From PALSA-555 sp963731625 (GTDB lineage: Bacteria; Actinomycetota; Acidimicrobiia; IMCC26256; PALSA-555), in assembly GCA_963731625.1 (NCBI GenBank), contig CAVSWH010000001.1, positions 248,001 to 312,000 of the forward strand: a stretch of DNA of 64,000 nt, given 5' to 3'. The notes below the pieces were generated by a model. It saw only the letters and a list, made by a program, of their open reading frames with translations, was not told the origin of the DNA and did no database searches. How positions within the stretch are numbered: position 1 is the first letter of the stretch; every line of letters begins with the position of its first letter. The translations under genes and the position numbers were made by a program. Positions 26,284 through 34,976 of the stretch are shown here, piece after piece.

Positions 26284-28266
26284 TTGCAGGGCTACGTGCT
26301 GGCGGGGCTCGTCCTCGGGAGCATCTATGCCATCTCGGCGCTGGGCCTGGTGCTCACGTACTCGTCGTCACGGGTGCTGAACTTCGCGCACGGCGTCACG
26401 GCGTACTCGGCCGCGGTCTTCTATCACTGGTTGAACACCGAGCAGGGCTGGTCAATTCCGTCGTCGGCCGCCGTGACGCTGCTTGTGTTCTCGCCGCTGC
26501 TCGGCCTGTTCCTGTGGGCGATCCTCTTCCGCCGGCTCACGCACGCGCCGCCCGAGGTGCGGTTCCTCGCGACCGTCGGGCTCTGGGTCGCACTGCCCGC
26601 GGCGACGCGCCTCGTCTTCCCGTTCAGCCAAGGTGAGATCAACGTGTCGCAGGGCCTCGCCCGCGTCCCCGCGACGATCTTCCACCTGAGCGCCCTCGGC
26701 GTCTCCATCAACGCCAACCAGGTCGTCGTGCTCGTCGGTGGCGTCGCCGTCGTCGTCGGGCTGAGCCTCCTGTTGCGTGCCACGCCGCTCGGGCTCGCCA
26801 CCCGCGCAGCCGTCGACTCCCCTCGGTCGGCGGAGGTGTCGGGGATCAACACGACGCTCGTCACCGCGTCGTCGTGGATGATCGGCACGGCGCTCGCCGG
26901 GCTCGCCGGGATCCTGCTCACTCCGATCCTCGGGCTGAGCGACCTCGAGTTCACCCTCCTGCTCGTCGTCTCGCTGGCCGCGGCGGTGACCGGGCGCCTC
27001 ACGAGCCTGCCGCTCACCTTCGCCGGCGCGATGGCGATCGGGCTCATCCAGGGGATCGCTGTCGACTTCCTGCCGAGCCACGGGATCCTCTCGACCGGCT
27101 TTCGGCCGAGCGTGCCGTTCATCGTCATGCTGGTCTGCCTGCTCGTCTACCAGGGGCTGCGACGGGAGCGCTTCGAAGTTGACCTCCGTGCGGGGACCGA
27201 GCACAGCCCACCACCTCCTCCCCCGCTGCGTGGCTGGCGCGCGGCCGTCGGCCCGGTCGTCGTCGCGCTCGCCTTGTTCTCGGTGCCGCTCTGGCTCGAC
27301 AGCTTCTGGCTCGGGGTGGTGAGCCAGGGCGCGGCGCTCGCCATCGTGTTCGTCACGTTCACGATCGTCACCGGCGAGGGCGGGATGCTCTCGCTCTGCC
27401 AGGTGACCCTTGCGGGCGTCGGCGCGCTGGTCGCCGCGTCGCTCGCCACCCACTCGACGATCTTCGGGATCCAGATCGCGAACCCGTTCTCGTCCGCCCA
27501 CGGCTGGCCGCTCGCGCTGGCGATCCTGGCAGGCGCGATCGTCGCCGTCCCGGTGGGGCTGCTCGTCGCGTCGCTCAGCCTCCGTCTCGGTGACATCTAC
27601 CTCGCGCTGGCGACGCTCGCGTTCGCGCTGCTGATCGAGCAGCTCGTCTTCGCCCGCCAGGAGTTCGACAACTTCGGGGCCGGCATCCAGCTGCTGCGCC
27701 CGACATTCCTCGGCATCGACTTCAACCAGCCGACCGACTTCTATTTGCTGCTCGCGGCGATCTTCTGTGTCGTCGCGCTCCTCACGATGAACCTGCGTCG
27801 TGCGACGACGGGTCTCGTGCTCGCGTCGGTGCGCTCGAGTGAGCCCGCCGCCGCGACGACCGGCGTGAGCATCGTGCGTAGCAAGCTGCTCGCGTTTGGC
27901 GCCAGCTCGTTCGTCGCCGGGCTCGGGGGTGGCCTGTATGCGCTGACGATCGGACGCGCCGCACCGACAAGCTTCAACGTCCTCGTCGGGATCGTCTGGC
28001 TCGCCATCGTCGCGACGTACGGGGTCCGCTCCGTCCTCGGCGCCCTCGTGGCCGGGCTCGTCTTCGCCGTGGTACCGCAGCTCTTCGCGGAGCACCTGTC
28101 GGCGAGCTACGCCGACGTCCCGACCCTGCTCTTCGGGGCCGGTGCGGTCGGCCTGGCGGTCCGCCCGCAGGGCCTGTTCCCCGACCTCAACGCCCGCCTG
28201 CGGCTCGGTGCCCGCTGGACCGGCGCGCGCCGGCCGCGCTCGCTCGAGGAGCAGCCCGCCACGTGA
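26284..28266 (+). CDS. Fused LivH-LivM branched-chain-type ABC permease
   Basis: 660-residue membrane protein combining both permease subunits of a Liv-type importer. Residues 1-295 are LivH-like (GSIYAISALGLVLTYSSSRVLNFAHG is the diagnostic start). A Pro-rich linker at about 309-316 follows, and 320-645 is LivM-like (GEGGMLSLCQVTLAGVGALVA, LALATLAFALLIEQLVF, FVAGLGGGLYAL). Usually these are separate genes. TTG 26284 follows GAGGAGGG. The stop overlaps the next gene, the ATPase, by 4 bases (GTGA). Confidence 0.92.
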   Translation: MQGYVLAGLVLGSIYAISALGLVLTYSSSRVLNFAHGVTAYSAAVFYHWLNTEQGWSIPSSAAVTLLVFSPLLGLFLWAILFRRLTHAPPEVRFLATVGLWVALPAATRLVFPFSQGEINVSQGLARVPATIFHLSALGVSINANQVVVLVGGVAVVVGLSLLLRATPLGLATRAAVDSPRSAEVSGINTTLVTASSWMIGTALAGLAGILLTPILGLSDLEFTLLLVVSLAAAVTGRLTSLPLTFAGAMAIGLIQGIAVDFLPSHGILSTGFRPSVPFIVMLVCLLVYQGLRRERFEVDLRAGTEHSPPPPPPLRGWRAAVGPVVVALALFSVPLWLDSFWLGVVSQGAALAIVFVTFTIVTGEGGMLSLCQVTLAGVGALVAASLATHSTIFGIQIANPFSSAHGWPLALAILAGAIVAVPVGLLVASLSLRLGDIYLALATLAFALLIEQLVFARQEFDNFGAGIQLLRPTFLGIDFNQPTDFYLLLAAIFCVVALLTMNLRRATTGLVLASVRSSEPAAATTGVSIVRSKLLAFGASSFVAGLGGGLYALTIGRAAPTSFNVLVGIVWLAIVATYGVRSVLGALVAGLVFAVVPQLFAEHLSASYADVPTLLFGAGAVGLAVRPQGLFPDLNARLRLGARWTGARRPRSLEEQPAT

Positions 28267-29051
28267 ACGACGCGCTGCTCACCGCTCACGATGTCACGGT
28301 GCGCTTCGGCGGGATCGTGGCGCTCGACGGCGTCGGCCTCACGGTCCCGCCCGCGTCGCTGACTGGGCTCGTCGGACCGAACGGCGCGGGCAAGACCACC
28401 CTCTTCGGCGTGCTGTCCGGCCTGCTGCGTCCCCGCGCCGGGCGTGTGGTCCTCGATGGCATCGACGTGACGTCCGCCAGCCCGCAGCGACGCGCCCACC
28501 TCGGGCTGGCCCGCACGTTCCAGCGCCTCGAGCTCTTCACCGAGCTCACGGTGCGACAGCAGCTGGTCGTCGCCCGCCGCATCCGCGACCGCCGCGACCG
28601 GACCGTCGTGCGCGACCTGCTCGGCCTCGGGCAGCGCCCGTCCGCCGGCGAGGACGAGGCCGTCGACCGCCTCCTCACCTTGCTCGGCCTCGGCAACGTC
28701 GCGGAGGCGCCTGCCGCGACGGTCGGCCTCGGCACGGGACGCATCGTCGAGCTGGGCCGGGCGCTCGCCACCGAGCCGCGGGTTGTGCTCCTCGACGAGC
28801 CCACGTCGGGACTGGACGTCCACGAGACCGACCGGGTGGTCGCGGCGCTCCGTGTCGCGCGCGCCGAGCGGGGCGTCGCGTTCGTGCTCGTCGAGCACGA
28901 CGTCGAGCTCGTCTTAGACGTGTGCGACACGGTCACCGTGCTCGACTTCGGACGCGTCATCGCCGAGGGCGCACCCGGCGTGATCCGCGCGAGCGCCGAC
29001 GTCCAGGCGGCGTATCTCGGCACCGCCGATGTCGGGACCGACCGGACGTGA
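28263..29051 (+). CDS. livG: Liv-type ABC transporter ATPase (LivG-like)
   Basis: 262-residue cytosolic ATPase energising the fused permease. Walker A is GPNGAGKTT, and Walker B with D-loop is VVLLDEPTSGLDV; the H-loop is in FVLVEHDVELV. The family's LSGGQ-type signature is replaced by TVGLGTGRIVELGRALA, a variant seen in some actinobacterial LivG proteins. GTG 28263 overlaps the permease stop, and its own stop overlaps livF (GTGA). The pairing of signature-poor LivG with a normal LivF suggests asymmetric nucleotide sites. Confidence 0.9.
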   Translation: MNDALLTAHDVTVRFGGIVALDGVGLTVPPASLTGLVGPNGAGKTTLFGVLSGLLRPRAGRVVLDGIDVTSASPQRRAHLGLARTFQRLELFTELTVRQQLVVARRIRDRRDRTVVRDLLGLGQRPSAGEDEAVDRLLTLLGLGNVAEAPAATVGLGTGRIVELGRALATEPRVVLLDEPTSGLDVHETDRVVAALRVARAERGVAFVLVEHDVELVLDVCDTVTVLDFGRVIAEGAPGVIRASADVQAAYLGTADVGTDRT

Positions 29052-29761
29052 CGGATCCCCTCCTCTCCGTCGAGCACCTCGACGTCGCCTACGGCGACGC
29101 TCAGGCGCTTTTCGGCGTGGGCCTGGAGATCGCCGCCGGCGCGGCCGTCGCCGTGCTCGGGCCCAACGGGGCCGGCAAGAGCTCCCTCGCCGCGGCCATC
29201 GGCGGACGGGTCCGCCCCAGCGGCGGCCGCATCCGCTTCCAGGGCCGCGACGTCACGGGCTGGGCGGCGCACCGGCTGAACCGGCTCGGCATCGCGTTCG
29301 TCCCCGAGGGCCGTGCGATCTTCCCGCACCTCACCGTGCTCGAGAACCTACGCGTCCGGCTGCGCTACGCCGTGCCCGCGGGTGAGCGCAGGGCGGCGCT
29401 CGACCGGGCACTCGCCGCGTTCCCGCTGCTCGCCGAGCGGCGTCGCCAGCCGGCCGGGACGCTGTCCGGCGGCGAGCAGCAGATGCTCAGCCTGGCGCGG
29501 GTGCTCGCCGCGCCGCCGCGGCTGCTCATCGCCGACGAGATGTCGCTCGGTCTCGCGCCCATCGTCGTGGAGCTCGTTTTCGACGCGCTGACACTGGCGC
29601 GCCGCGAGGGGGTCACCGTCCTGCTGATCGAGCAGTACGTGCAGCGCGCCCTCGACTTCGCCGACCGGGCGGTGATTCTGCGCCGCGGACAGGTCGCCTG
29701 GCATGGGCCGACGAGCGAGGCCGGCGGCGAGCTCGTCGCGGGCTACCTGGGAGGCGTCTGA
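29048..29761 (+). CDS. livF: Liv-type ABC transporter ATPase (LivF-like)
   Basis: 237 residues. Walker A GPNGAGKSS, the LivF mark GIAFVPEGRAIFPHLTVLENL, canonical signature LSGGEQQMLSLARVLA, Walker B LLIADEMSLGLAP, and H-loop region VLLIEQYVQRAL. GTG 29048 overlaps the livG stop by 3 bases. Last gene of the importer operon; it converges on the acyl-CoA synthetase gene with 16 bp between stops. Confidence 0.92.
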   Translation: MTDPLLSVEHLDVAYGDAQALFGVGLEIAAGAAVAVLGPNGAGKSSLAAAIGGRVRPSGGRIRFQGRDVTGWAAHRLNRLGIAFVPEGRAIFPHLTVLENLRVRLRYAVPAGERRAALDRALAAFPLLAERRRQPAGTLSGGEQQMLSLARVLAAPPRLLIADEMSLGLAPIVVELVFDALTLARREGVTVLLIEQYVQRALDFADRAVILRRGQVAWHGPTSEAGGELVAGYLGGV

Positions 29762-29777
29762 GCACCCCGTCCGGTCG

Positions 29778-31403
29778 CTAGCGAACCGCGTGCCGCAGCT
29801 CGTCGCGCAGGACGTACTTCTGGACCTTGCCCGACGCGGTGCGAGGGAACGCGTCGACGGAGTGGAGCTCTTCCGGCCATTTCTGGCGAGCGAGGCCGAC
29901 GGTCTCCAGGTGGGTCCGCATCGCTTCGAGTGACGGCGCGGGCGCGTCGGGCAGCATGCGAACGAAGGCCGCGGCGTGCTCCCCGAGGCGGACGTCCGGC
30001 GCGGCGACGACGGCGGCCTCGGCGACGCCGGGCAGGGCGAGGAGCTGGTCCTCGACCTCCAGCGCGGAGATGTTCTCACCGCCGCGGATGATGATGTCCT
30101 TCTTGCGGTCGACGATGCAGAGATAGCCGTCGTCGTCGAGCACGCCGACGTCGCCCGTCTCGAACCAGCCGTCGGCGTCGAACGACGACGCGGTGAGCGC
30201 GGCGTCGGTGTAGCCGACGAAGCAGTCCGGGCCCTGGCTCCAGATCTCGCCGGGTGTCCCGACGGGCACGGCGCGGCCCTCGTCGTCCCGCAGCTCGATC
30301 CTGACGCCCGGCAGCGGTCGCCCGTCGGTGTGCACCCTCTTCTCGAGGGGCGCGTCGTGGGTCATGCCGGTGATCGAGGGGTGCTCGGTCGAGCCAAAGC
30401 TGCGCACCGTCGAGATCCCCATCGCGGCGCAGCGCTCCCCCACCGCCGCCGGCACGGCCGAGCCGCCGAGGCCGATGTGGGCCATGAGCTGGCGGTGCTC
30501 GTCCGTGAAGTCGGGATGGTCCAGCAAGCTGATCAGGAAGTAGGTCGCGCCGTTGCCGCTCGTGATCTGCTCGGCGCGCATCGTCGCGAGGACGCGGCCC
30601 GGGTCCCACACGTCGATGAGGTGGATCGCGTCGCGTCGCCACACGGGGATGAGCAGCGCCGAGAGCATCCCGATCCCGTGGCCGACGGGCGCGCCGACGA
30701 GCGACGGGCGCCCGCGCTTGGCCTGCATGGCGCTCAGCTGGCGGATCTCGTAGCCGATCGTCCGGTGGGAGTGCACGACGCCCTTCGGGTCGGCGGTCGT
30801 GCCCGACGTGTACGCGATGAGCGCGGGCGCGCTCGGGTCGGTCGGCGTCGGCCCGTCGACGGCCTCGGCGTCGGCCAGCGTCGAGAAGGGCGCGGCGTCG
30901 TCGGGGACCGTGTCCCCGACGACCAGGACGTGCTCCAGCGCGTCGAGCCGGGGCCGGAGCGCGGCGAGGTTGGCAAGGAAGTCGAGGTGGCCGAACCGGT
31001 CGGCGGTGATGAGCACTCGGGCCCGCGATTGCTCGAGGATGAACCCGACCTCCTTCTGGCCGTAGAAGTGCACGATCGGGACGGGCACGGCGCCGAGGAG
31101 CGCGACGGCCCAGAAGGTGGCGGCCGCCTCGATCCAGTTCGGGAGCTGGAACGCGACCGGATCGCCCGGCTGGACGCCGAGACGTCGCAGGCCGCCCGCG
31201 ACGTGGCGGGCCAGGTCGTAGCCGTCGGCGAACGTGCCGCGGTAGGGGCGGGTGTCGGAGTACACGGCGAGCGGGAGCGCGGCGCCTTCGACGAGCCCAC
31301 CGGCCAGGATCGACCCCAGCGTGTCGTCGGTCCACGAGCCGTCGGCGACGTACGCGCGGGCCCGCTGGTCGGCGACGCCGCGCAGGTCCAGGTCCAGCGC
31401 CAT
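29778..31403 (-). CDS. AMP-binding acyl-CoA synthetase (class I adenylating enzyme)
   Basis: 541 residues. Phosphate loop IAYTSGTTADPKGVVHSHR, FGSTEHPSITG, hinge region DGWFETGDVGVLDDDGYLCIVDRKKDIIIRGGENIS and catalytic-lysine motif FPRTASGKVQKYVLRDEL are all intact, so it should form acyl-CoA. ATG 31403 with GGAGGGGG upstream is preferred to an earlier start at 31472. It is divergent from the TetR gene that heads the 2-oxoacid oxidoreductase operon and probably shares its regulation. A perfect 10-bp palindrome ACGGTACCGT lies at 31422-31431 in the shared promoter region. Medium-chain or aromatic acid substrate is a guess. Confidence 0.9.
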   Translation of the reverse strand: MALDLDLRGVADQRARAYVADGSWTDDTLGSILAGGLVEGAALPLAVYSDTRPYRGTFADGYDLARHVAGGLRRLGVQPGDPVAFQLPNWIEAAATFWAVALLGAVPVPIVHFYGQKEVGFILEQSRARVLITADRFGHLDFLANLAALRPRLDALEHVLVVGDTVPDDAAPFSTLADAEAVDGPTPTDPSAPALIAYTSGTTADPKGVVHSHRTIGYEIRQLSAMQAKRGRPSLVGAPVGHGIGMLSALLIPVWRRDAIHLIDVWDPGRVLATMRAEQITSGNGATYFLISLLDHPDFTDEHRQLMAHIGLGGSAVPAAVGERCAAMGISTVRSFGSTEHPSITGMTHDAPLEKRVHTDGRPLPGVRIELRDDEGRAVPVGTPGEIWSQGPDCFVGYTDAALTASSFDADGWFETGDVGVLDDDGYLCIVDRKKDIIIRGGENISALEVEDQLLALPGVAEAAVVAAPDVRLGEHAAAFVRMLPDAPAPSLEAMRTHLETVGLARQKWPEELHSVDAFPRTASGKVQKYVLRDELRHAVR

Positions 31404-31488
31404 AGTCCCCCTCCGGGACGCACGGTACCGTCCGCATCCGCACGCCGACGGCGGCCCCGACAGCGGCGCCACTGTCCGCGCCGGACGG

Positions 31489-31533
31489 TTGCCCGCCGCC
31501 GCGGGCCGGAATACAGTTCTGGCAGTGCAGAAC
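31489..31533 (+). promoter_or_regulatory. tetR-operon promoter with operator over the start codon
   Basis: TTGCCC at 31489-31494, 17-base spacer, and TACAGT at 31512-31517 give a promoter whose start point falls at the GTG (31525), so the message looks leaderless. An inverted repeat GTTCTG-N6-CAGAAC (31516-31533) overlaps the -10 and the start codon. This is the place for TetR autorepression. Confidence 0.6.
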
Positions 31534-32148
31534 GTCGTTCCGGTCGAGCGGGCGGTGGCGGCCCGGACGCTCGAGGACCGTGCCGCGGCCTACGCCGACG
31601 AGGTGCGACGACTCCTCGAGGCGGCCTACACCGTGATGCGCCGCACCGGGTCGCTCGACCCGCGGGTGAGCGACATCGTCGCCGCCGCTGGCCTGTCGAA
31701 CCAGGCGTTCTACCGCCATTTCCGGAGCAAGGACGAGCTGCTGCTCGCCGTGCTGGAGGACGGGCAGCGCCGCCTCGTCGCGACGCTCGAGCGGCGCATG
31801 GCGCGTGCGGTGCCCGGCGCGGGCGCGGTCGCGGCATGGATCGAGGGCGTCCTCGAGCAGGCCCGCAACCCCGAGGCCGCGGCGAACACGCGGCCGTTCG
31901 CGGTGAACGGTCCCCGCCTCACCGAGCGCGACCCGGCGGCGACGGCCGCCCACCGCGAGCAGGTCGTCGCGCCGCTGCGTGAGGCGGTCGCGGCGGCGGG
32001 CGGCGACCCGACGCGCGACGCCGACGCGATCTACTACCTCGCGATGGGGCGCACCGAGGACGCGATCACCCGCGACGAGACCCCGAGCCGCGGCGACGTC
32101 GCCCACACGGTGGCGTTCGCACTCGCCGCGATCGGCGCGACGCCGTGA
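31525..32148 (+). CDS. TetR-family transcriptional regulator
   Basis: 207 residues. The N-terminal HTH is DIVAAAGLSNQAFYRHFRSKDELLLAVLEDG, a standard TetR recognition helix, preceded by a long first helix VRRLLEAAYTVMRRTG. The C-terminal ligand domain ends with DAIYYLAMGRTEDAITRDETP. GTG 31525 is chosen because the promoter and operator place the transcript start there; the frame is open further upstream but encodes Pro/Arg-rich sequence. It is the first gene of an operon where each gene overlaps the next, and probably senses an acyl-CoA (family inference). Confidence 0.88.
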   Translation: MQNVVPVERAVAARTLEDRAAAYADEVRRLLEAAYTVMRRTGSLDPRVSDIVAAAGLSNQAFYRHFRSKDELLLAVLEDGQRRLVATLERRMARAVPGAGAVAAWIEGVLEQARNPEAAANTRPFAVNGPRLTERDPAATAAHREQVVAPLREAVAAAGGDPTRDADAIYYLAMGRTEDAITRDETPSRGDVAHTVAFALAAIGATP

Positions 32149-32729
32149 GCGAGCGGGAGGTGCTCCTCACCGGGATCGGCGGGCAGGGCGTGCAGCTCGC
32201 GGCGCAGGTCCTGGCCCGGGCCGGCGTGCGCGACGGCCGTCACGTCCTGCTCTTCGGCGTCTACGGCGGTGCGATGCGCGGCATGAACACCGACGCGACG
32301 GTGGTGCTCGGCGACGCGCCGGTGCAGGCCCCGCCGCTCCTGTCGCGTGCGTGGTCGGCGATGGCGATGCACGACCGCTACTGGGCGCCGGTCGCTCCCA
32401 AGATCGCCGCGGGCGGGCTCGTGGTCGTGAACGACTCGACGTTCGCCGCGGCCCTCGACGAGGACCGCTACACGGTGCGACGCGTGCCCGCCACGGAGCT
32501 GGCGGTCGGGCTCGGCAACGACCTCACGGCCTCGATGGTCCTGCTGGGCGCCTTCGTCGCGCTGACCGGGATCGTCGGGACCGAGGCGCTCCTCGACGGC
32601 ATGCGCGACTCGGTCCCCTCCTACCGCCGCCAGCACCTCGAGGCGAACGCCGCGGCGCTGGCCGCAGGGGCCGAGGCCGTCGACGCGCGGGTCGTGGACG
32701 CCTGGGACGTCGCGGGAGCGCCGGCGTGA
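32145..32729 (+). CDS. 2-oxoacid:ferredoxin oxidoreductase, gamma subunit
   Basis: 194-residue subunit with the start EVLLTGIGGQGVQLAAQVLARAG, the mark of the gamma domain of the 2-oxoacid:acceptor oxidoreductases. FGVYGGAMRGMNTDATVVLGD follows. It belongs to a four-subunit enzyme (gamma, delta, alpha, beta order here) that oxidatively decarboxylates a 2-oxoacid to acyl-CoA with ferredoxin as acceptor. GTG 32145 overlaps the TetR stop (GTGA). Confidence 0.88.
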   Translation: MSEREVLLTGIGGQGVQLAAQVLARAGVRDGRHVLLFGVYGGAMRGMNTDATVVLGDAPVQAPPLLSRAWSAMAMHDRYWAPVAPKIAAGGLVVVNDSTFAAALDEDRYTVRRVPATELAVGLGNDLTASMVLLGAFVALTGIVGTEALLDGMRDSVPSYRRQHLEANAAALAAGAEAVDARVVDAWDVAGAPA

Positions 32730-32974
32730 GCACGGTCACCAGCCGCGGCACGGTGACGATCGACGCCGAGGCCTGCAAGGGCTGCGAGCTCTGCATCACG
32801 GCCTGCCCACCCCGCGTGCTCACGATGGGCACGACGCTGAACCGGGCGGGCTTTCGCGTCCCCGTCCTCGAGCCGGGCTGCACGGGCTGCGCGGCCTGCC
32901 TCTTCGTCTGCCCCGACTTCTGCTTCGAGGTGTTCCGATACGACACCCCCGTCGTCCGCGAGGTCCCGGCGTGA
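32726..32974 (+). CDS. 2-oxoacid:ferredoxin oxidoreductase, delta (2x[4Fe-4S]) subunit
   Basis: 82-residue bacterial-type ferredoxin subunit. Cluster motifs are C17-x2-C20-x2-C23-x3-C27-P and C52-x2-C55-x2-C58-x3-C62-P. It carries electrons from the thiamine centre to free ferredoxin. GTG 32726 overlaps the previous stop and the gene's own stop overlaps the alpha subunit gene, both by 4 bases. Confidence 0.9.
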   Translation: MSTVTSRGTVTIDAEACKGCELCITACPPRVLTMGTTLNRAGFRVPVLEPGCTGCAACLFVCPDFCFEVFRYDTPVVREVPA

Positions 32975-34119
32975 CCACCATCGCCGTCCAGTCGGCCGAC
33001 CGGCGCCTGATGGAGGGCAGCGAGGCGATCGCGCTCGCCTCCCTCGCCGCGGGCTGCCGCTTCTTCGCCGGGTACCCGATGACGCCGTTTACCGAGGTCC
33101 TCGAGCACTTCGCCCGCTACCTCCCCGAGGTCGGCGGGACGTGCATCAACGCCGAGAGCGAGCTCGAGGCGGTCGGGATGGCCTGGGGCGCACTCGCCAC
33201 CGGCGCGCGCGCCGCGACCGGCTCGACCGGGCAGGGCCTGTCCCTCATGCAGGAGTCGTTCTCCGAGATCACCCTCGCCGAGCTGCCGCTCGTCATCTTC
33301 AACATGGCGCGCGGGCAGGGCGACTACTTCCAGGCCACCCGCGGCGGCGGGCACGGCGACTACCGGCATCTCGTCCTCGCGCCCGTCGACATCACCGAGG
33401 CGGTCGAGCTGACCCAGCTCGCGTTCCACCTCGCCGACCAGTGGCGCAACCCCGTCCTCGTCTACGGCGACTACCTCACCGCGCATGTCGAGGAGGCGGT
33501 GGCGGTCACGCCGATCGAGTTCGGTCCCGTGCCGGCGAAGGACTGGGCGCTCGACGGGTCGGCGACCGGGACGGGCGCGGCCCGGCTCGTCTCCCCGCTC
33601 GGGCTGGCGAAGACGGGGGCGGAGCCGCTCGGCATCGAGACGCACCTGCGCGCCATGTCGGCGAAGCAGCGCGCCATGGCCGCCGAGGCCCGCGCCGAGA
33701 CCGGCTACCTCGACGACGCCGAGACCGTCGTGGTCGCGTTCGGCAGCCCGGCACGGTTCGTGCGCGCCGTCGTCCGGGACCTGCGCGCTGACGGTGTCCG
33801 CGTCGGCTATGTGCGGCCCATCACCCTCTGGCCCTTCCCAACCGATGTCGTCGCCGACGCCGCGACCGACGTGCGTACGGTCGCGTGCTTCGAGCTCTGC
33901 GCCGGCCAGATGATCGACGACGTCCGACTCGCCGTGCTCGGCCGTGCGCCGGTCGCGGGGATCGGCGGCATCTCGACCGACGGGTCCGGCTTCGGCGTCG
34001 GTCGCCTCCTCGATATGGACACGATCCGCAAGCGGATCCTCGCGGTGCACGAGGGCGGGCCGGACGCCGAGCTGCCGCCGCTCCCGGACAACGAACGGAC
34101 CCTGTGGGGGGAACCATGA
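32971..34119 (+). CDS. 2-oxoacid:ferredoxin oxidoreductase, alpha subunit
   Basis: 382 residues. Pyrimidine-binding domain with GSEAIALASLAAGCRFFAGYPMTP and INAESELEAVGMAWGALATGARAATGSTGQGLSLM in pieces, both typical of the KorA/VorB alpha chains. The transketolase C-terminal-like domain (about 250-360) has TVVVAFGSPARFVRAVV and TLWPFPTDVV. GTG 32971 overlaps the ferredoxin stop. The chain is not fused to gamma, unlike the two-subunit KorAB of mycobacteria, which places it with the four-subunit 2-oxoglutarate or 2-oxoisovalerate type. Confidence 0.9.
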   Translation: MTTIAVQSADRRLMEGSEAIALASLAAGCRFFAGYPMTPFTEVLEHFARYLPEVGGTCINAESELEAVGMAWGALATGARAATGSTGQGLSLMQESFSEITLAELPLVIFNMARGQGDYFQATRGGGHGDYRHLVLAPVDITEAVELTQLAFHLADQWRNPVLVYGDYLTAHVEEAVAVTPIEFGPVPAKDWALDGSATGTGAARLVSPLGLAKTGAEPLGIETHLRAMSAKQRAMAAEARAETGYLDDAETVVVAFGSPARFVRAVVRDLRADGVRVGYVRPITLWPFPTDVVADAATDVRTVACFELCAGQMIDDVRLAVLGRAPVAGIGGISTDGSGFGVGRLLDMDTIRKRILAVHEGGPDAELPPLPDNERTLWGEP

Positions 34120-34976
34120 CGATCGACACGTCCGTCCCGCCGAGCGACGCCCGCCAGGTCGGCCACCTCACCCCGGACCTCCTGCTCAGCGGCGAGCACC
34201 ATCTGTGCCCGGGCTGCGGCGAGCCGCTCGCGCTGCGCTGCCTGCTCGACACGATCACCGAGCTCGACGTGACGCACCGCACCATCGGTGTCGTCGGGAT
34301 CGGCTGCTACACGGCGTTCACGTCCAGCCTCGACGTCGACGTCGTGCAGGCGCTGCACGGCCGCGCCCCGTCGGTGGCGACGGGGGTCAAGCGCATGCAG
34401 CCCGACCGGGTCGTCTTCACGCTGCAGGGCGACGGGGACATGGTGAACGAGGGCCTCCAGGAGGTGCTCCACACCGCCGCCCGGGGCGAGGCGGTGACCT
34501 GCGTGCTGCTGAACAACGGCGTGTTCGGCGAGACAGGCGGGCACATGACGGCCACGACGGTGCTCGGACAGCGCACCAAGAACACCCTCGAGGGGCGCGA
34601 CGCCGGCTACCACGGGTACCCGATCCTGATCGGCGACCTCATCTCACGCCTCGAGGGAGCCGCCTACGTCGCCCGGGGCTCCGTGCACAACGCGGGCGCG
34701 GTGGCCCGCACGAAGAAGATGGTGCGCCGCGCCCTCGAGGCCCAGGCCGCCGGCGGGTTCTCGTTCGTCGAGGTGCTCACGATGTGCCCGACCGGGTGGT
34801 TCGTCCCGACGGCCGAGGGCCCCGGGTACCTCCACGACACGCTCGGCGAGGTGCACGTGATGGGCGAGCTGAAGGTCGACGGGCGGATCCGCACGACCGA
34901 GGAGCTGCGGGTCGAGAACGTGGCCCGTCAGCGCGAGGTCGAGGCCCGCCTCGCCGCCGGGGGACTCGACACCTGA
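34116..34976 (+). CDS. 2-oxoacid:ferredoxin oxidoreductase, beta (TPP-binding) subunit
   Basis: 286 residues. Thiamine diphosphate motif is GDGDMVNEG (105-113) followed 25 residues later by LLNNGVFG (N133, N134). CPGCGEP (31-37) and IGCYTAF (63-69) carry the conserved cysteines. With the neighbouring alpha, gamma and delta chains it forms the complete catalytic set. ATG 34116 overlaps the alpha stop (ATGA) and its stop overlaps the acyl-CoA dehydrogenase start. Given the adjacent Liv importer and acyl-CoA dehydrogenase, a branched-chain 2-oxoacid is the likely substrate (inference). Confidence 0.9.
   Translation: MTIDTSVPPSDARQVGHLTPDLLLSGEHHLCPGCGEPLALRCLLDTITELDVTHRTIGVVGIGCYTAFTSSLDVDVVQALHGRAPSVATGVKRMQPDRVVFTLQGDGDMVNEGLQEVLHTAARGEAVTCVLLNNGVFGETGGHMTATTVLGQRTKNTLEGRDAGYHGYPILIGDLISRLEGAAYVARGSVHNAGAVARTKKMVRRALEAQAAGGFSFVEVLTMCPTGWFVPTAEGPGYLHDTLGEVHVMGELKVDGRIRTTEELRVENVARQREVEARLAAGGLDT

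Noticed and set aside
26452..28095. Long minus-strand open frame opposite the LivHM gene
   Set aside because: Extreme Arg/Glu/Asp composition, a mirror of codon bias in the real membrane-protein gene.
29976..31982. 668-codon plus-strand frame over the acyl-CoA synthetase and TetR genes
   Set aside because: Spans two real genes in wrong frames; no homology.
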